Below, in pieces: positions 1-7,397 of a stretch of 42,019 bases of DNA. The stretch spans positions 1-42,019 of the forward strand of contig NZ_JAQMYP010000069.1 of NCBI RefSeq assembly GCF_028369295.1, written 5' to 3'. The notes below the pieces were generated by a model. The model saw nothing but the letters and a program-made list of their open reading frames with translations. It ran no database searches and had not been told where the DNA came from. Both the position numbers and the translations under genes were made by a program. Source of the stretch: Streptomyces sp. HD. Lineage in GTDB: Bacteria > Actinomycetota > Actinomycetes > Streptomycetales > Streptomycetaceae. Positions within the stretch are counted from its first letter, which is position 1, and every line of letters begins with the position of its first letter.

Positions 1-33
1 CTGCGGGCGGACACCCCCCGGCACGTCCCCTTC

Positions 34-114
34 CCGCCGTACGCGACTGCAGGCCCGTGGGCGCCATCGGACGCTCCGCCGTACGCGACTGCAAGCCCGC
101 GGGTGCCATCGGAC
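34..114. repeat. Two tandem copies of a 39-bp unit (42-bp period)
   Basis: The segments 34-72 and 76-114 match at 36 of 39 positions. Both begin CCGCCGTACGCGACTGCA and end GCCATCGGAC. The repeat lies just downstream of the 3' end of the minus-strand TetR gene and has no clear coding function. It may continue to the left of the window. Confidence 0.75.
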
Positions 115-132
115 ACGCCTCCATGCTTGCCG

Positions 133-960
133 TCACGCCTTGGCGTCCTCCCATGGGAAGTCCCTGAGCGCCCTCAGATTGCGCATCGCCAGTGCTGCCG
201 GGCCCTCCGGGCTCTGTGCGGGGGCGTTTCCGGCGGCCCACGTTTCCACGGCCACGCGTATGGAGGCGGCGGCCACCGCGGCGGCGAAGTGGAGGCCCGG
301 GGACGGTGTCGAGGCGGGGGCGGCAACGTTGTCGGGGTCGGCGACATCGTCGGTGGCGGCAACGTTGGCGGGGGCTGCAGCATTGGCGGGGGCTGCAACA
401 TTGGCGGGAGCTGCAGCATTGGCGGGAGCTGCAGCATTGGCGGGGGCTGCAGCGCTGTCGGAGGCTGCAGCGTTGTCGGCGCCGCCGTGGGTGCTGGCGG
501 TGGCCCTTGCCCGCAGCACCTCTGCCAGCTGTCTCTCGGTCTCGTGGCACACCTCGGCCCACACCTTGCGCAGCGCGGGGCTCGACGTGGCCAGGCGGAC
601 CAGGGTGCGTGCCCATTCCCAGGACGCCGCCGAGACGCCTGCGCCCGGTGTCAGGGTGTGCCGGGCCGCGTGTTCGAGGGCCTCGGGGACGCTCAGGCCG
701 GCGGGGGCCTCGTGGACGGCCCGGGTCCAGCGGTCGGCGCCGACCGAGTAGAGCGGGGCCACCGCCTCCTCCTTGGTGGCGAAGTAGCGGTAGAACGTGC
801 GTGGCGCGATTCCGGCGGCCTGGGCGATGTCCTCGGCCCGGGTGGCCCGCAGCCCCTGCCTCACGAAGAGGCCGGCCGCGGCACGGGCGATCTCCATGCG
901 GGTCGCCGCCTTGCGTCGCTCCGTCAGTGAGGGGGACGGGGATTGGGAGGGCCTGCTCAC
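133..960 (-). CDS. TetR/AcrR-family transcriptional regulator with Ala/Pro/Asn repeat linker
   Basis: Predicted cytoplasmic DNA-binding repressor. Using the GTG at 960 gives 275 aa. The N-terminal TetR helix-turn-helix is clear (residues about 15-65, with IARAAAGLFVRQG, then EDIAQAAGIAPRTFYRYF). The ligand-binding half is interrupted around residues 160-210 by degenerate 18-bp repeats encoding A-N-(A/V)-A-A-P units, which are unusual inside a TetR fold and probably form a flexible loop. An upstream GTG at 1038 is also in frame, but it would place the start within a 17-bp inverted repeat and add a low-complexity N-terminus, so I prefer 960. No good Shine-Dalgarno is visible. The target is unknown; no partner gene is divergently transcribed next to it. 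Confidence 0.8.
   Translation of the reverse strand: MSRPSQSPSPSLTERRKAATRMEIARAAAGLFVRQGLRATRAEDIAQAAGIAPRTFYRYFATKEEAVAPLYSVGADRWTRAVHEAPAGLSVPEALEHAARHTLTPGAGVSAASWEWARTLVRLATSSPALRKVWAEVCHETERQLAEVLRARATASTHGGADNAAASDSAAAPANAAAPANAAAPANVAAPANAAAPANVAATDDVADPDNVAAPASTPSPGLHFAAAVAAASIRVAVETWAAGNAPAQSPEGPAALAMRNLRALRDFPWEDAKA
343..487 (-). repeat. Degenerate 18-bp tandem repeats inside the TetR gene
   Basis: About seven to eight consecutive imperfect copies of an 18-bp unit (plus-strand core GCAGCATTGGCGGGGGCT). They are in frame and encode Ala-Ala-Pro-Ala-Asn-type units on the minus strand. Because the period is a multiple of three, copy-number changes would keep the regulator in frame. 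Confidence 0.85.
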
Positions 961-998
961 GCTCGGCAGGGTATGCCCATGTGGCACAATCTGCCATT

Positions 999-1041
999 CG
1001 GGTGGGCCACCCCGTGGTTCAGGTACGGGGTGGCCCACCCG
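999..1041. promoter_or_regulatory. Perfect 17-bp inverted repeat upstream of the TetR gene
   Basis: The arms 999-1015 (CGGGTGGGCCACCCCGT) and 1025-1041 are perfect reverse complements around a 9-nt spacer. The repeat lies about 40 bp upstream of the chosen TetR start, so it could be the autoregulatory operator. It could also act as a transcript hairpin. Confidence 0.5.
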
Positions 1042-1045
1042 CCTG

Positions 1046-1175
1046 TTTCGGCGGGGCTTTCGTGTGGCCTTCCGCCAAGCCTTCTACAGGGTTTTTCGTG
1101 GGTCTGCTGCCATGTCTTCTGCAGGGCCTTTCGCGGGGACTCCCCCAACTCTTCTGCAGGCCCTTGCGTGTGGCC
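1046..1175. repeat. 35-bp imperfect tandem repeats, nearly four units
   Basis: Units start at 1046, 1081, 1116 and 1151. The cleanest begin CTTCTGCAGG followed by a CCTTTCGCG-like block. The period of 35 is not a multiple of three and no frame stays coding, so this is non-coding. It lies in the 575-bp gap between the TetR gene and hrdD; apart from this repeat and the two inverted repeats I see nothing coding there. Confidence 0.7.
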
Positions 1176-1181
1176 ATAAAG

Positions 1182-1228
1182 GAGCCGGGCCCCGGCGCCC
1201 AGGGGGGATAGGCGCCGAAGCCCGGCTC
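1182..1228 (-). terminator. GC-rich stem-loop downstream of hrdD
   Basis: The arms 1182-1199 and 1211-1228 pair at 16 of 18 positions around an 11-nt loop (AGGGGGGATA-containing). There is no U tract, as is usual for Streptomyces terminators. It sits about 310 bp beyond the hrdD stop codon on the minus strand. Confidence 0.45.
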
Positions 1229-1535
1229 GGGGTAAGTCCCGGCGCCGGGGGGAGTGCGTCGGGACTTGGTCTGGTGGTCGTCGGTGTGCGGGTTCGCCGG
1301 GAGTTGATCCGCCGGGCCGGGTCAGGGCCGGAGGGGCGGGGACGGAGGTTCGTGGCCCCCGTGCAACCCCCGTGTCCCCCATGCCCTCAGGGCCCGAACT
1401 CCCCTGCTCTGAGGTCTTGTTCCCGGGCCCCGGTCAGTTGAAGCGGCGTTACATCGCCATGTTTGCGCGGTCTTCCGCCACCGGCGTACGCGGGCGGCAC
1501 CGCGCGGCCGGTGGCCGGGAGGGTGGGGGCCTGCC

Positions 1536-2531
1536 CTATGCCGCGGCGTCGAAGCCGGTGCTGCGGGCCAGCTTCTTCAGTTCCAGCAGGGCGTGCTTCT
1601 CGATCTGGCGGATGCGTTCACGGGTCAGGCCGTGCTCCTTGCCGACCTCGGTGAGCGTGCGTTCGCGGCCGTCCACGATGCCGTACCGCATCTTGATGAT
1701 GGACGCCGTGCGCTGGTCGAGGCGGCCGATCAGGTCGTCCAGTTCCTCGCTGCGGAGGAGGGTGAGGACCGATTGCTCCGGGGAGACCGCGGACGTGTCC
1801 TCCAGGAGGTCGCCGAACTGGGTCTCGCCCTCGTCGTCCACCGACATGTTGAGGGAGACCGGGTCGCGGGCCCAGTCCAGGACGTCCGTCACACGGTCCG
1901 GGTTCGAGCCGAGCTCGGCGGCGATCTCGGCGGGCTCGGGGTCGCGGCCGTGCTCGCGGTTGAACTCGCGCTGGACGCGGCGGATACGGCCCAGCTCCTC
2001 GACCAGGTGGACGGGGAGGCGGATGGTGCGGGACTGGTCGGCTATCGAGCGGGTGATGGCCTGACGGATCCACCACGTCGCGTACGTCGAGAACTTGAAG
2101 CCCTTGCGGTAGTCGAACTTCTCCACCGCGCGCACCAGACCGGCGTTGCCCTCCTGGACCAGGTCGAGCAGGGGCAGGCCGCTGCGCGGGTAGCGGCGGG
2201 CGACCGCGACGACCAGGCGGAGGTTGGAGCGGATGAAGATGTCCTTGGCGCGCTCTCCGTCGGCGACCAGGGCCTCCAGCTCGTCACGGGTGGCGTCCGC
2301 CTTGGACTCCTCGTAACCGTCGAGGACCTGCCTTGCGAACACACCCGCTTCGATGATCTGCGACAGCTCGACCTCCTTGGCGGCGTCGAGAAGCGGCGTA
2401 CGCGCGATTTCGTCGAGGTACATGCCGACCAGGTCGCGGTCCGCGATCTCGCCGCCATGGGCGCGAACACTGCCTGCCGCGTCGGCCTCGCCGGTGGCGG
2501 ACTGACGACGGGCGACGGCACGGGTTGCCAT
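1536..2531 (-). CDS. hrdD: RNA polymerase sigma factor HrdD (group 2, sigma-70 family)
   Basis: 331-aa non-essential principal-like sigma factor. Region 1.2 (DLVGMYLDEIARTPLL), region 2 (IRSNLRLVVAVARRYP, then TYATWWIRQAI), region 3 and a full region 4 with helix-turn-helix (LTEVGKEHGLTRERIRQIE) are all present. The absence of a long acidic N-terminus, the length of about 330 aa and the MATRAVARR start match HrdD rather than HrdB. The ATG at 2531 is chosen because AAGGGAG precedes it by about 5 nt. A sequence matching the sigma-R promoter consensus lies about 80 bp upstream, in agreement with the known membership of hrdD in the thiol-stress regulon of S. coelicolor. The adjacent divergent GNAT gene is also typical of hrdD loci. 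Confidence 0.93.
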   Translation of the reverse strand: MATRAVARRQSATGEADAAGSVRAHGGEIADRDLVGMYLDEIARTPLLDAAKEVELSQIIEAGVFARQVLDGYEESKADATRDELEALVADGERAKDIFIRSNLRLVVAVARRYPRSGLPLLDLVQEGNAGLVRAVEKFDYRKGFKFSTYATWWIRQAITRSIADQSRTIRLPVHLVEELGRIRRVQREFNREHGRDPEPAEIAAELGSNPDRVTDVLDWARDPVSLNMSVDDEGETQFGDLLEDTSAVSPEQSVLTLLRSEELDDLIGRLDQRTASIIKMRYGIVDGRERTLTEVGKEHGLTRERIRQIEKHALLELKKLARSTGFDAAA

Positions 2532-2610
2532 GCGTGCTCCCTTGCGTTGAGGGCTGGCGGGTGGTCCGTGAACGTCTGGGACTCTTGTCGAGTGCCCGGC
2601 GTTCGATGGA

Positions 2611-2639
2611 AACAACGACTGGAATCAGGACAGAATTCC
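2611..2639 (-). promoter_or_regulatory. Sigma-R-type promoter of hrdD (GGAAT-N18-GTT)
   Basis: On the minus strand GGAAT occupies 2639-2635 and GTT occupies 2616-2614, exactly 18 nt apart. This is the published sigma-R consensus of Streptomyces. The predicted transcript start would give a leader of roughly 70 nt before the hrdD ATG at 2531. Confidence 0.75.
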
Positions 2640-2700
2640 CAACCCGCCCTCCTATTTTTCTGATCTTGCAGTACCCTGTCCGGCCACACAAGGAGGCCTG

Positions 2701-3231
2701 ATGCCGTCGGAACGTACAGAGGTGCAGGTCAGGCCGGGAGCCGAAGGTGACCTCGAAGCCCTCACCGACATCTACAACTACTACGTACGTGAGACGCCCA
2801 TCACATTCGATACCGCGGTCTTCACGCCGGAAGAGCGCCGCCCTTGGCTGCTCTCCCACCCTGAAGACGGCCCGCACCGGCTGATGGTTGCCGAGGAGAC
2901 GGGTTCCCCAGGGAACTCTCAGCGGATCCTCGGGTACGCCACATCCAGCGTCTTTCGGCCCAAGGCCGCCTACGCGACCTCCGTCGAGGTGACGGTCTAC
3001 CTCGCGCCGGACGCCGGGCGGCGCGGCGTCGGGACCCTTCTCTACAAGGCGCTGTTCGAGGCGCTCGCCGGGGAGGATCTACATCGGGCCTATGCGGGGA
3101 TCGTCCCGCCCAACGAGGCCTCCGTCCGGCTGCACGAGCGCTTCGGATTCCGGTACGTCGGAACGTATCGCGAAGTGGGCCGCAAGTTCAGCCGGTACTG
3201 GGACGTCGCCTGGTACGAGAAGGAGCTGTGA
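2701..3231 (+). CDS. GNAT N-acetyltransferase, phosphinothricin acetyltransferase (Bar/Pat)-like
   Basis: 176-aa acetyl-CoA-dependent N-acetyltransferase. It has the Bar/Pat/YncA pattern: RPGAEGDLEALTDIYNYYV at the N-terminus, ETPITFDT, the acetyl-CoA loop GRRGVGTLLYKAL (about 103-115), and the C-terminal NEASVRLHERFGF and VGRKFSRYWDVAWYEK. Homologues acetylate phosphinothricin-like or amino-acid-sulfone substrates, but the true substrate cannot be read from sequence. AAGGAGG at 2690-2696 fixes the ATG. It is transcribed divergently from hrdD, with 169 bp between start codons. Confidence 0.88.
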   Translation: MPSERTEVQVRPGAEGDLEALTDIYNYYVRETPITFDTAVFTPEERRPWLLSHPEDGPHRLMVAEETGSPGNSQRILGYATSSVFRPKAAYATSVEVTVYLAPDAGRRGVGTLLYKALFEALAGEDLHRAYAGIVPPNEASVRLHERFGFRYVGTYREVGRKFSRYWDVAWYEKEL

Positions 3232-3244
3232 GGCCGGCAGCCCC

Positions 3245-4030
3245 TCAGCCGAACTGCACCGAGCGCTTCGCCAGCCCCATCCAGAAGCCGTCGATCACCG
3301 AATTCTGGCCGTCCAGCTCCCCGGTCGCCTCGGCGGCGCCCATCGTCACGAACAGCGGGGCGAAATGCTCGGTGCGCGGGTGGGCGTAGCGGCCGGCCGG
3401 GGCCTTGTGGAGGAAGTCCAGCAGGGCGTCCCAGTCGCGGCCCTCCAGGGCCCGGCGGCCCCAGTCGTCGAACTCCACGGACCAGGCGGGGATGCCGCCC
3501 TGCCGCAGCGCGGCGAGGTTGTGGGTGAAGAAACCGGAGCCGACGATCAGTACGCCCTCGTCGCGCAGCGGTGCCAGCTTGCGGCCGATCTCCATCAGCC
3601 GGAGCGGGTCGAGGGTCGGCATGGAAATCTGCAGGACGGGAATGTCGGCCTCGGGGTACATCTCGACGAGCGGGACGTAGGCGCCGTGGTCGAGGCCGCG
3701 GTCCGGGATGTCCTGCACGGGGATGCCGGGGGCGCGCAGCAGCTTTCGTACGGACTCGGCGAGCCCGGGAGCACCGGGAGCCGGATAGGTCACTCGGTAG
3801 TAGTGCTCGGGGAAACCCCAGAAGTCGTAGACGAGAGGAACGGGCTCGGTGGCACCGATGGCGAGCGGGGCCTCCTCCCAGTGGGCGGAGACCATGAGGA
3901 TCGCCTTGGGGCGCGGCAGGTCGGCGGACCAGGCGGCGAGCTCACCGGGCCAGATCGGGTCGTCCGCGAGCGGCGGGGCGCCATGGCTGAGATAGAGGGC
4001 AGGCATGCGCTCCTGCGTGGCGGCGGACAT
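3245..4030 (-). CDS. LigB/DODA-type extradiol dioxygenase family protein
   Basis: 261-aa class III extradiol ring-cleavage dioxygenase, YgiD/4,5-DOPA-dioxygenase type, cytoplasmic and metal-dependent. Candidate metal or catalytic histidines are H16 (LSHGAPP), H50 (SAHWEE), H115 (GLDHGAYVP), H170 (GSGFFTHN) and H222 (EHFAPLFV), all in family positions. Length is typical. The ATG at 4030 has GGAGGGAG about 8 nt upstream. It is divergent from a MarR gene with two AT-rich palindromic sites between them, suggesting MarR control by a phenolic or quinone-type ligand (inference). Confidence 0.88.
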   Translation of the reverse strand: MSAATQERMPALYLSHGAPPLADDPIWPGELAAWSADLPRPKAILMVSAHWEEAPLAIGATEPVPLVYDFWGFPEHYYRVTYPAPGAPGLAESVRKLLRAPGIPVQDIPDRGLDHGAYVPLVEMYPEADIPVLQISMPTLDPLRLMEIGRKLAPLRDEGVLIVGSGFFTHNLAALRQGGIPAWSVEFDDWGRRALEGRDWDALLDFLHKAPAGRYAHPRTEHFAPLFVTMGAAEATGELDGQNSVIDGFWMGLAKRSVQFG

Positions 4031-4067
4031 GATGGCGACTCCCTCCGGAGAGCTGAAGCCTTATTTG

Positions 4068-4126
4068 CTTCAAATCTAAAGCTTCCCTCTCCCAAGAAGG
4101 TACGCCCCGGTAGTTAAAATTTCAAG
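4068..4126. promoter_or_regulatory. Pair of related AT-rich palindromes, candidate MarR operators
   Basis: Two 14-bp imperfect palindromes, CTTCAAATCTAAAG at 4068-4081 and GTTAAAATTTCAAG at 4113-4126, stand out in this GC-rich DNA. They lie in the 111-bp gap between the divergent dioxygenase and marR genes, as expected for MarR-family operators overlapping both promoters. Confidence 0.5.
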
Positions 4127-4141
4127 GAGAGCTCTCGTACA

Positions 4142-4705
4142 GTGGAGTACATGAATACGGCATCGACCTCCGTGCCGCCCGCGGCCGAACCCGAACCCGC
4201 GTCAGCGGCCGCCTCCGCGGCCGAACCGCGCTGGCTCACCGACGAGGAGCAGCACGTCTGGCGCTCGTACATGGAAGCGTCCACGCTGCTCTGGGACCAT
4301 CTGGACCGCCAGCTCCAGCGCGACGCGGGCATGCCGCACGTCTACTACGGACTCCTGGTCAAGCTCGCCGACTCACCGCGCCGCCGGCTGCGGATGACCG
4401 AGCTGGCGATGCTCGCGAAGATCACCCGCTCCCGGCTCTCGCACGCCATCGCCCGGCTGGAGAAGAACGGCTGGGTGCGCCGCGAGGACTGCCCCGACGA
4501 CAAGCGGGGCCAGTTCGCGGTGCTGACCGAGCAGGGCCTCCAGGTGCTGCGGCAGACCGCGCCGGGCCATGTGGAGGCCGTACGCCAGGCCATGTTCGAC
4601 CGGCTCAGTGCCGAACAGCAGCAGGCCCTCGGCGAGATCATGCAGATCGTCGCCGAGGGCCTGCAGCCGAGCGAAGCGGGTGCGGACCTGCCCTGGCTCC
4701 GCTGA
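4142..4705 (+). CDS. MarR-family transcriptional regulator
   Basis: 187-aa winged-helix regulator. The Ala/Pro/Glu-rich first 30 residues are followed by a dimerisation helix (WRSYMEASTLLWDHLDRQL). The wHTH follows at about 75-120 (MTELAMLAKITRSRLSHAI and the wing WVRREDCPDDKRGQFAVLT), the classical MarR D-x-R signature. AAGGAGA at 4124-4130 favours the GTG at 4142; the ATG at 4151 is an alternative. It is divergent from the dioxygenase gene, its likely target. Confidence 0.88.
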   Translation: MEYMNTASTSVPPAAEPEPASAAASAAEPRWLTDEEQHVWRSYMEASTLLWDHLDRQLQRDAGMPHVYYGLLVKLADSPRRRLRMTELAMLAKITRSRLSHAIARLEKNGWVRREDCPDDKRGQFAVLTEQGLQVLRQTAPGHVEAVRQAMFDRLSAEQQQALGEIMQIVAEGLQPSEAGADLPWLR

Positions 4706-4735
4706 ACCGCTCATTCAGCGGAGCCGGGGCAGGTC
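4685..4735 (+). terminator. 22-bp stem terminator overlapping the end of marR
   Basis: The arms 4685-4706 and 4714-4735 are complementary at every position with one G-U pair, around a 7-nt loop. The left arm contains the last marR codons and its stop codon. It lies between convergent genes and probably works in both directions. Confidence 0.75.
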
Positions 4736-4740
4736 CTTCG

Positions 4741-4782
4741 AGGCCGTACGTACGGAGCGTCCCCATCCCCGTACGTACGCCT
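4741..4782 (-). terminator. Second stem-loop, terminator for the MFS gene
   Basis: The arms 4741-4755 and 4769-4782 contain CGTACGTACGG and its complement and pair with one bulged C. It lies 39 bp past the stop of the minus-strand MFS gene. Confidence 0.55.
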
Positions 4783-4820
4783 GGTCCCAAGTGGTTACAG
4801 CCGTACGGTCGTCGTCGGAC

Positions 4821-6365
4821 TCAGTGCGCGACGACCGGTACCGCCAGCTCCTCCGACGCGTCCTCCTCGGAGGAGGCCACCGTCGTGCCGCCCGGGCGGC
4901 CGGCGTTGACGAAGGTGAGGGCGATGGCCGCGGCGGCCACGAGGATGCCGACGGCGAACCAGATGGCGCTGGTGTAGCCCTGCACCATGCCCTCCAGCTG
5001 GACCAGCTGCTGCTGGCTCCGGCTGGTCGCGCCGGCGATGTGGTCGGCGATGTAGGACGTGGTCGCCGAGGCGGCGATCGTGTTCAGCAGGGCCGTACCG
5101 ATGGCGCCGCCCACCTGCTGCGAGGTGTTGACCATCGCGGAGGCGACACCGGCGTCCTGCGGCTTGACGCCCTGGGTGGCCAGGGACATGGCCGGCATGA
5201 ACGCGGTACCCATACCGAGGCCGAGCAGCAGCATCGCCGGCAGCAGGAGCGCGGCGTACGAGGAGCCGATCTCCAGCTGGGTCAGCAGCAGCATGCCGAG
5301 CGCGGCGACCAGGAAGCCGGGGCCCATCAGCAGACGCGGCGCGACCCGGGTCATCAGCCGGGTGCCGATCTGGGTGGAGCCCGTGATCATGCCCGCGATC
5401 ATCGGCAGGAAGGCGAAGCCGGTCTTCACCGGCGAGTAGCCCTTCACGATCTGCAGGTAGTAGGTCAGGAACAGGAACAGGCCGAACATCGCGATGATCG
5501 CGAGGCCGAGCGAGAGGTAGATACCGCCCCGGTTGCGCTCGGTGACCACGCGCAGCGGCAGCAGCGGGGCCTTGACCTTGGACTCGACGAGGACGAAGGC
5601 CAGCAGCAGCACGCCGGAGGCGACGAACATGCCGATCGTCATCGAGTCGCCCCAGCCCTCGGACTCGGCGCGGGTGAAGCCGTAGACCAGCGAGACCAGA
5701 CCGAGGGTGGAGAGGATCACGCCGGGGATGTCGAGCGCGGAGCGGTTGCGGCCGCCCTCGGGCTCACGGATGACGTACCAGGCACCGGCCGCGGCGACGA
5801 TGGCGAACGGGATGTTGACGAAGAACGTCCAGCGCCAGTCCAGGTACTCGGTGAGGAATCCGCCGAGGATCAGACCGACCGCACCGCCACCACCGGCGAT
5901 GGCGCCGTAGATGCCGAAGGCCTTCGCGCGCTCCTTGGCGTCCGTGAACATCACGGCGAGCAGGGAGAGCGCGGCCGGGGCGAGCAGCGCGCCGAACGCA
6001 CCCTGCAGGGCGCGGGCGCCGAACATCATGGCCTCGTTGGTGGCCGCGCCACCCAGCGCGGAGGCCGCGGCGAAGCCGCCGAGACCGATGACGAAGGCGC
6101 GCTTGCGGCCCCAGAGGTCGGCGATACGGCCGCCGAAGAGGAGGAGACCGCCGAAGGCGAGGGCGTAGGCCGTGACGACCCACTGCCGGTTGCCGTCGGA
6201 GATGCCCAGGTCCTGCTGGGCGGAGGGCAGGGCGATGTTCACGATGGTCGCGTCGAGCACGACCATCAGCTGGGCTATCGCGATGAACGCGAGGGCTTTC
6301 CAGCGGTTGGGATCGACGGCGGCGCCGAGGCCGCTGCCGGGAGCCTTCGCGGCTGTTTCAGACAT
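4821..6365 (-). CDS. MFS drug exporter, DHA2 (EmrB/QacA) 14-TMS family
   Basis: 514-aa inner-membrane proton-coupled exporter. About fourteen hydrophobic segments are visible. Motif A (GGRIADLWGRKRAFVIG, loop 2-3) and the antiporter motif-C region (GGGGAVGLILGGF, TM5) fit DHA2 multidrug transporters. The sequence VVLDATIVNIALPSAQQ in TM1 is the usual DHA2 motif D1. I chose MSETAAK at 6365; an in-frame start four codons earlier is possible. Upstream lies an inverted repeat and then the TetR gene on the same strand, a usual repressor-exporter pair. Substrate unknown. Confidence 0.92.
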   Translation of the reverse strand: MSETAAKAPGSGLGAAVDPNRWKALAFIAIAQLMVVLDATIVNIALPSAQQDLGISDGNRQWVVTAYALAFGGLLLFGGRIADLWGRKRAFVIGLGGFAAASALGGAATNEAMMFGARALQGAFGALLAPAALSLLAVMFTDAKERAKAFGIYGAIAGGGGAVGLILGGFLTEYLDWRWTFFVNIPFAIVAAAGAWYVIREPEGGRNRSALDIPGVILSTLGLVSLVYGFTRAESEGWGDSMTIGMFVASGVLLLAFVLVESKVKAPLLPLRVVTERNRGGIYLSLGLAIIAMFGLFLFLTYYLQIVKGYSPVKTGFAFLPMIAGMITGSTQIGTRLMTRVAPRLLMGPGFLVAALGMLLLTQLEIGSSYAALLLPAMLLLGLGMGTAFMPAMSLATQGVKPQDAGVASAMVNTSQQVGGAIGTALLNTIAASATTSYIADHIAGATSRSQQQLVQLEGMVQGYTSAIWFAVGILVAAAAIALTFVNAGRPGGTTVASSEEDASEELAVPVVAH

Positions 6366-6464
6366 GGATCTACCCACTTCGGGACTTCGTGACGGAAAAG
6401 AACGAAAGGAAAGGGGACGGCTCGTCCACTGCGACGGCCGGTGAGCTGGTGACTGCTGGGGTGC

Positions 6465-6484
6465 CCCGAACTAATCGGTTCGGG
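6465..6484 (-). promoter_or_regulatory. Inverted repeat between tetR and the MFS gene, likely operator
   Basis: CCCGAAC (6465-6471) and GTTCGGG (6478-6484) form perfect 7-bp arms around TAATCG, about 100 bp upstream of the exporter start and just past the TetR stop. Size and position fit a TetR-family operator controlling the exporter. Confidence 0.5.
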
Positions 6485-6495
6485 CTACGCATCGG

Positions 6496-7140
6496 TCAGG
6501 CCTGGCGCAGGTCCCCCATCGTGATCGCCGTGCCCGGCAGGACCGAGCGGGCCGGGGCCCGCAGTCCGTCCAGGAACAGCTGGAGATGACGGTGGACATA
6601 GCGGTCGGCTATGGCACACCCGGTCCCGGCCGGAGGCCGGCTGAGCTGGGAGACGCCGATCATGAGGTCACCGACGTCCACGTCGGAGCGGAGCTGGCCG
6701 GCCGCCTTGGCGCGGTCCATGATCGCCCCGATGAGCTGCTCGGCCCGCTCGCGCGAGGCCTCCAGGTCCGGATGGTGCTGGTCGAAGGTGCTCTGGACCA
6801 TCGGGCACAGTGCGCTGATCCGCTCGTCGGCGGCGGTGTGCACGAAGCGCTCCAGTGCCCCGAAGGCGTCCCCGGTCTCCGCGAGCGCGAGCTCGGCCGC
6901 CTCCGTCGTCCGGTCCATGACGGAGCAGACGACCTCGCGGACGAGCGCGTCGCGGTCGGGGAAGTTGCGGTACACCGTGGCGTTGCCGACGCCGGCCCGG
7001 CGGGCGATCTCGTCGAGCGGCACATCGGGGCCGAACTCGACGAACATCTCCCGGGCGGCGGTGACGATCCGCTCCCGGTTGCGCAGGGCGTCGGCGCGCG
7101 GCCGGGTCGCCTTGCGCGGTACGGGGGTCACGGTCTGCAC
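6496..7140 (-). CDS. TetR-family repressor of the adjacent MFS exporter
   Basis: 214-aa TetR regulator. The HTH at about residues 25-65 (RIVTAAREMFVEFG, then DEIARRAGVGNATVYRNF) is canonical; the C-terminal half is the variable ligand pocket. The GTG at 7140 has AGGAG 6 nt upstream. It precedes the MFS gene on the same strand, separated by 130 bp that contain a 7-bp-arm inverted repeat, so it probably represses the exporter until a drug ligand binds (inference). Confidence 0.88.
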   Translation of the reverse strand: MQTVTPVPRKATRPRADALRNRERIVTAAREMFVEFGPDVPLDEIARRAGVGNATVYRNFPDRDALVREVVCSVMDRTTEAAELALAETGDAFGALERFVHTAADERISALCPMVQSTFDQHHPDLEASRERAEQLIGAIMDRAKAAGQLRSDVDVGDLMIGVSQLSRPPAGTGCAIADRYVHRHLQLFLDGLRAPARSVLPGTAITMGDLRQA

Positions 7141-7183
7141 GGCGTACTCCTGATGCTGCTGGGTGGCGATCCGGGGAGGCTGT

Positions 7184-7216
7184 CCCCGTTTCGCTCGGAC
7201 ACATGGCTAAACGGGG
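7184..7216. promoter_or_regulatory. 8-bp inverted repeat upstream of tetR
   Basis: CCCCGTTT (7184-7191) and AAACGGGG (7209-7216) are perfect complements 17 nt apart. They lie 44-76 bp upstream of the TetR start, in the gap divergent to the metalloprotease gene. It could be a regulator site for either gene; only weak evidence. Confidence 0.3.
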
Positions 7217-7397
7217 AAGGGGTCCCCGGTTATTTCCCGTCGCCGAAAAGATTTCATGTGACCTGAATCACAAGTTCGCCGTGACAAGAACCCACGTTCG
7301 GTCTCCTCCAGCGCGCGCCCGCGAATCACTCGACACAGGGTGATCGGGAGGGCGCAGCACGCGGTCGGGCGGCTGCCATGGACGGAAGGGCCCATGC

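Noticed and set aside
1046..1175. CRISPR array
   Set aside because: The 35-bp units are contiguous and degenerate with no unique spacers, and no cas gene is present.
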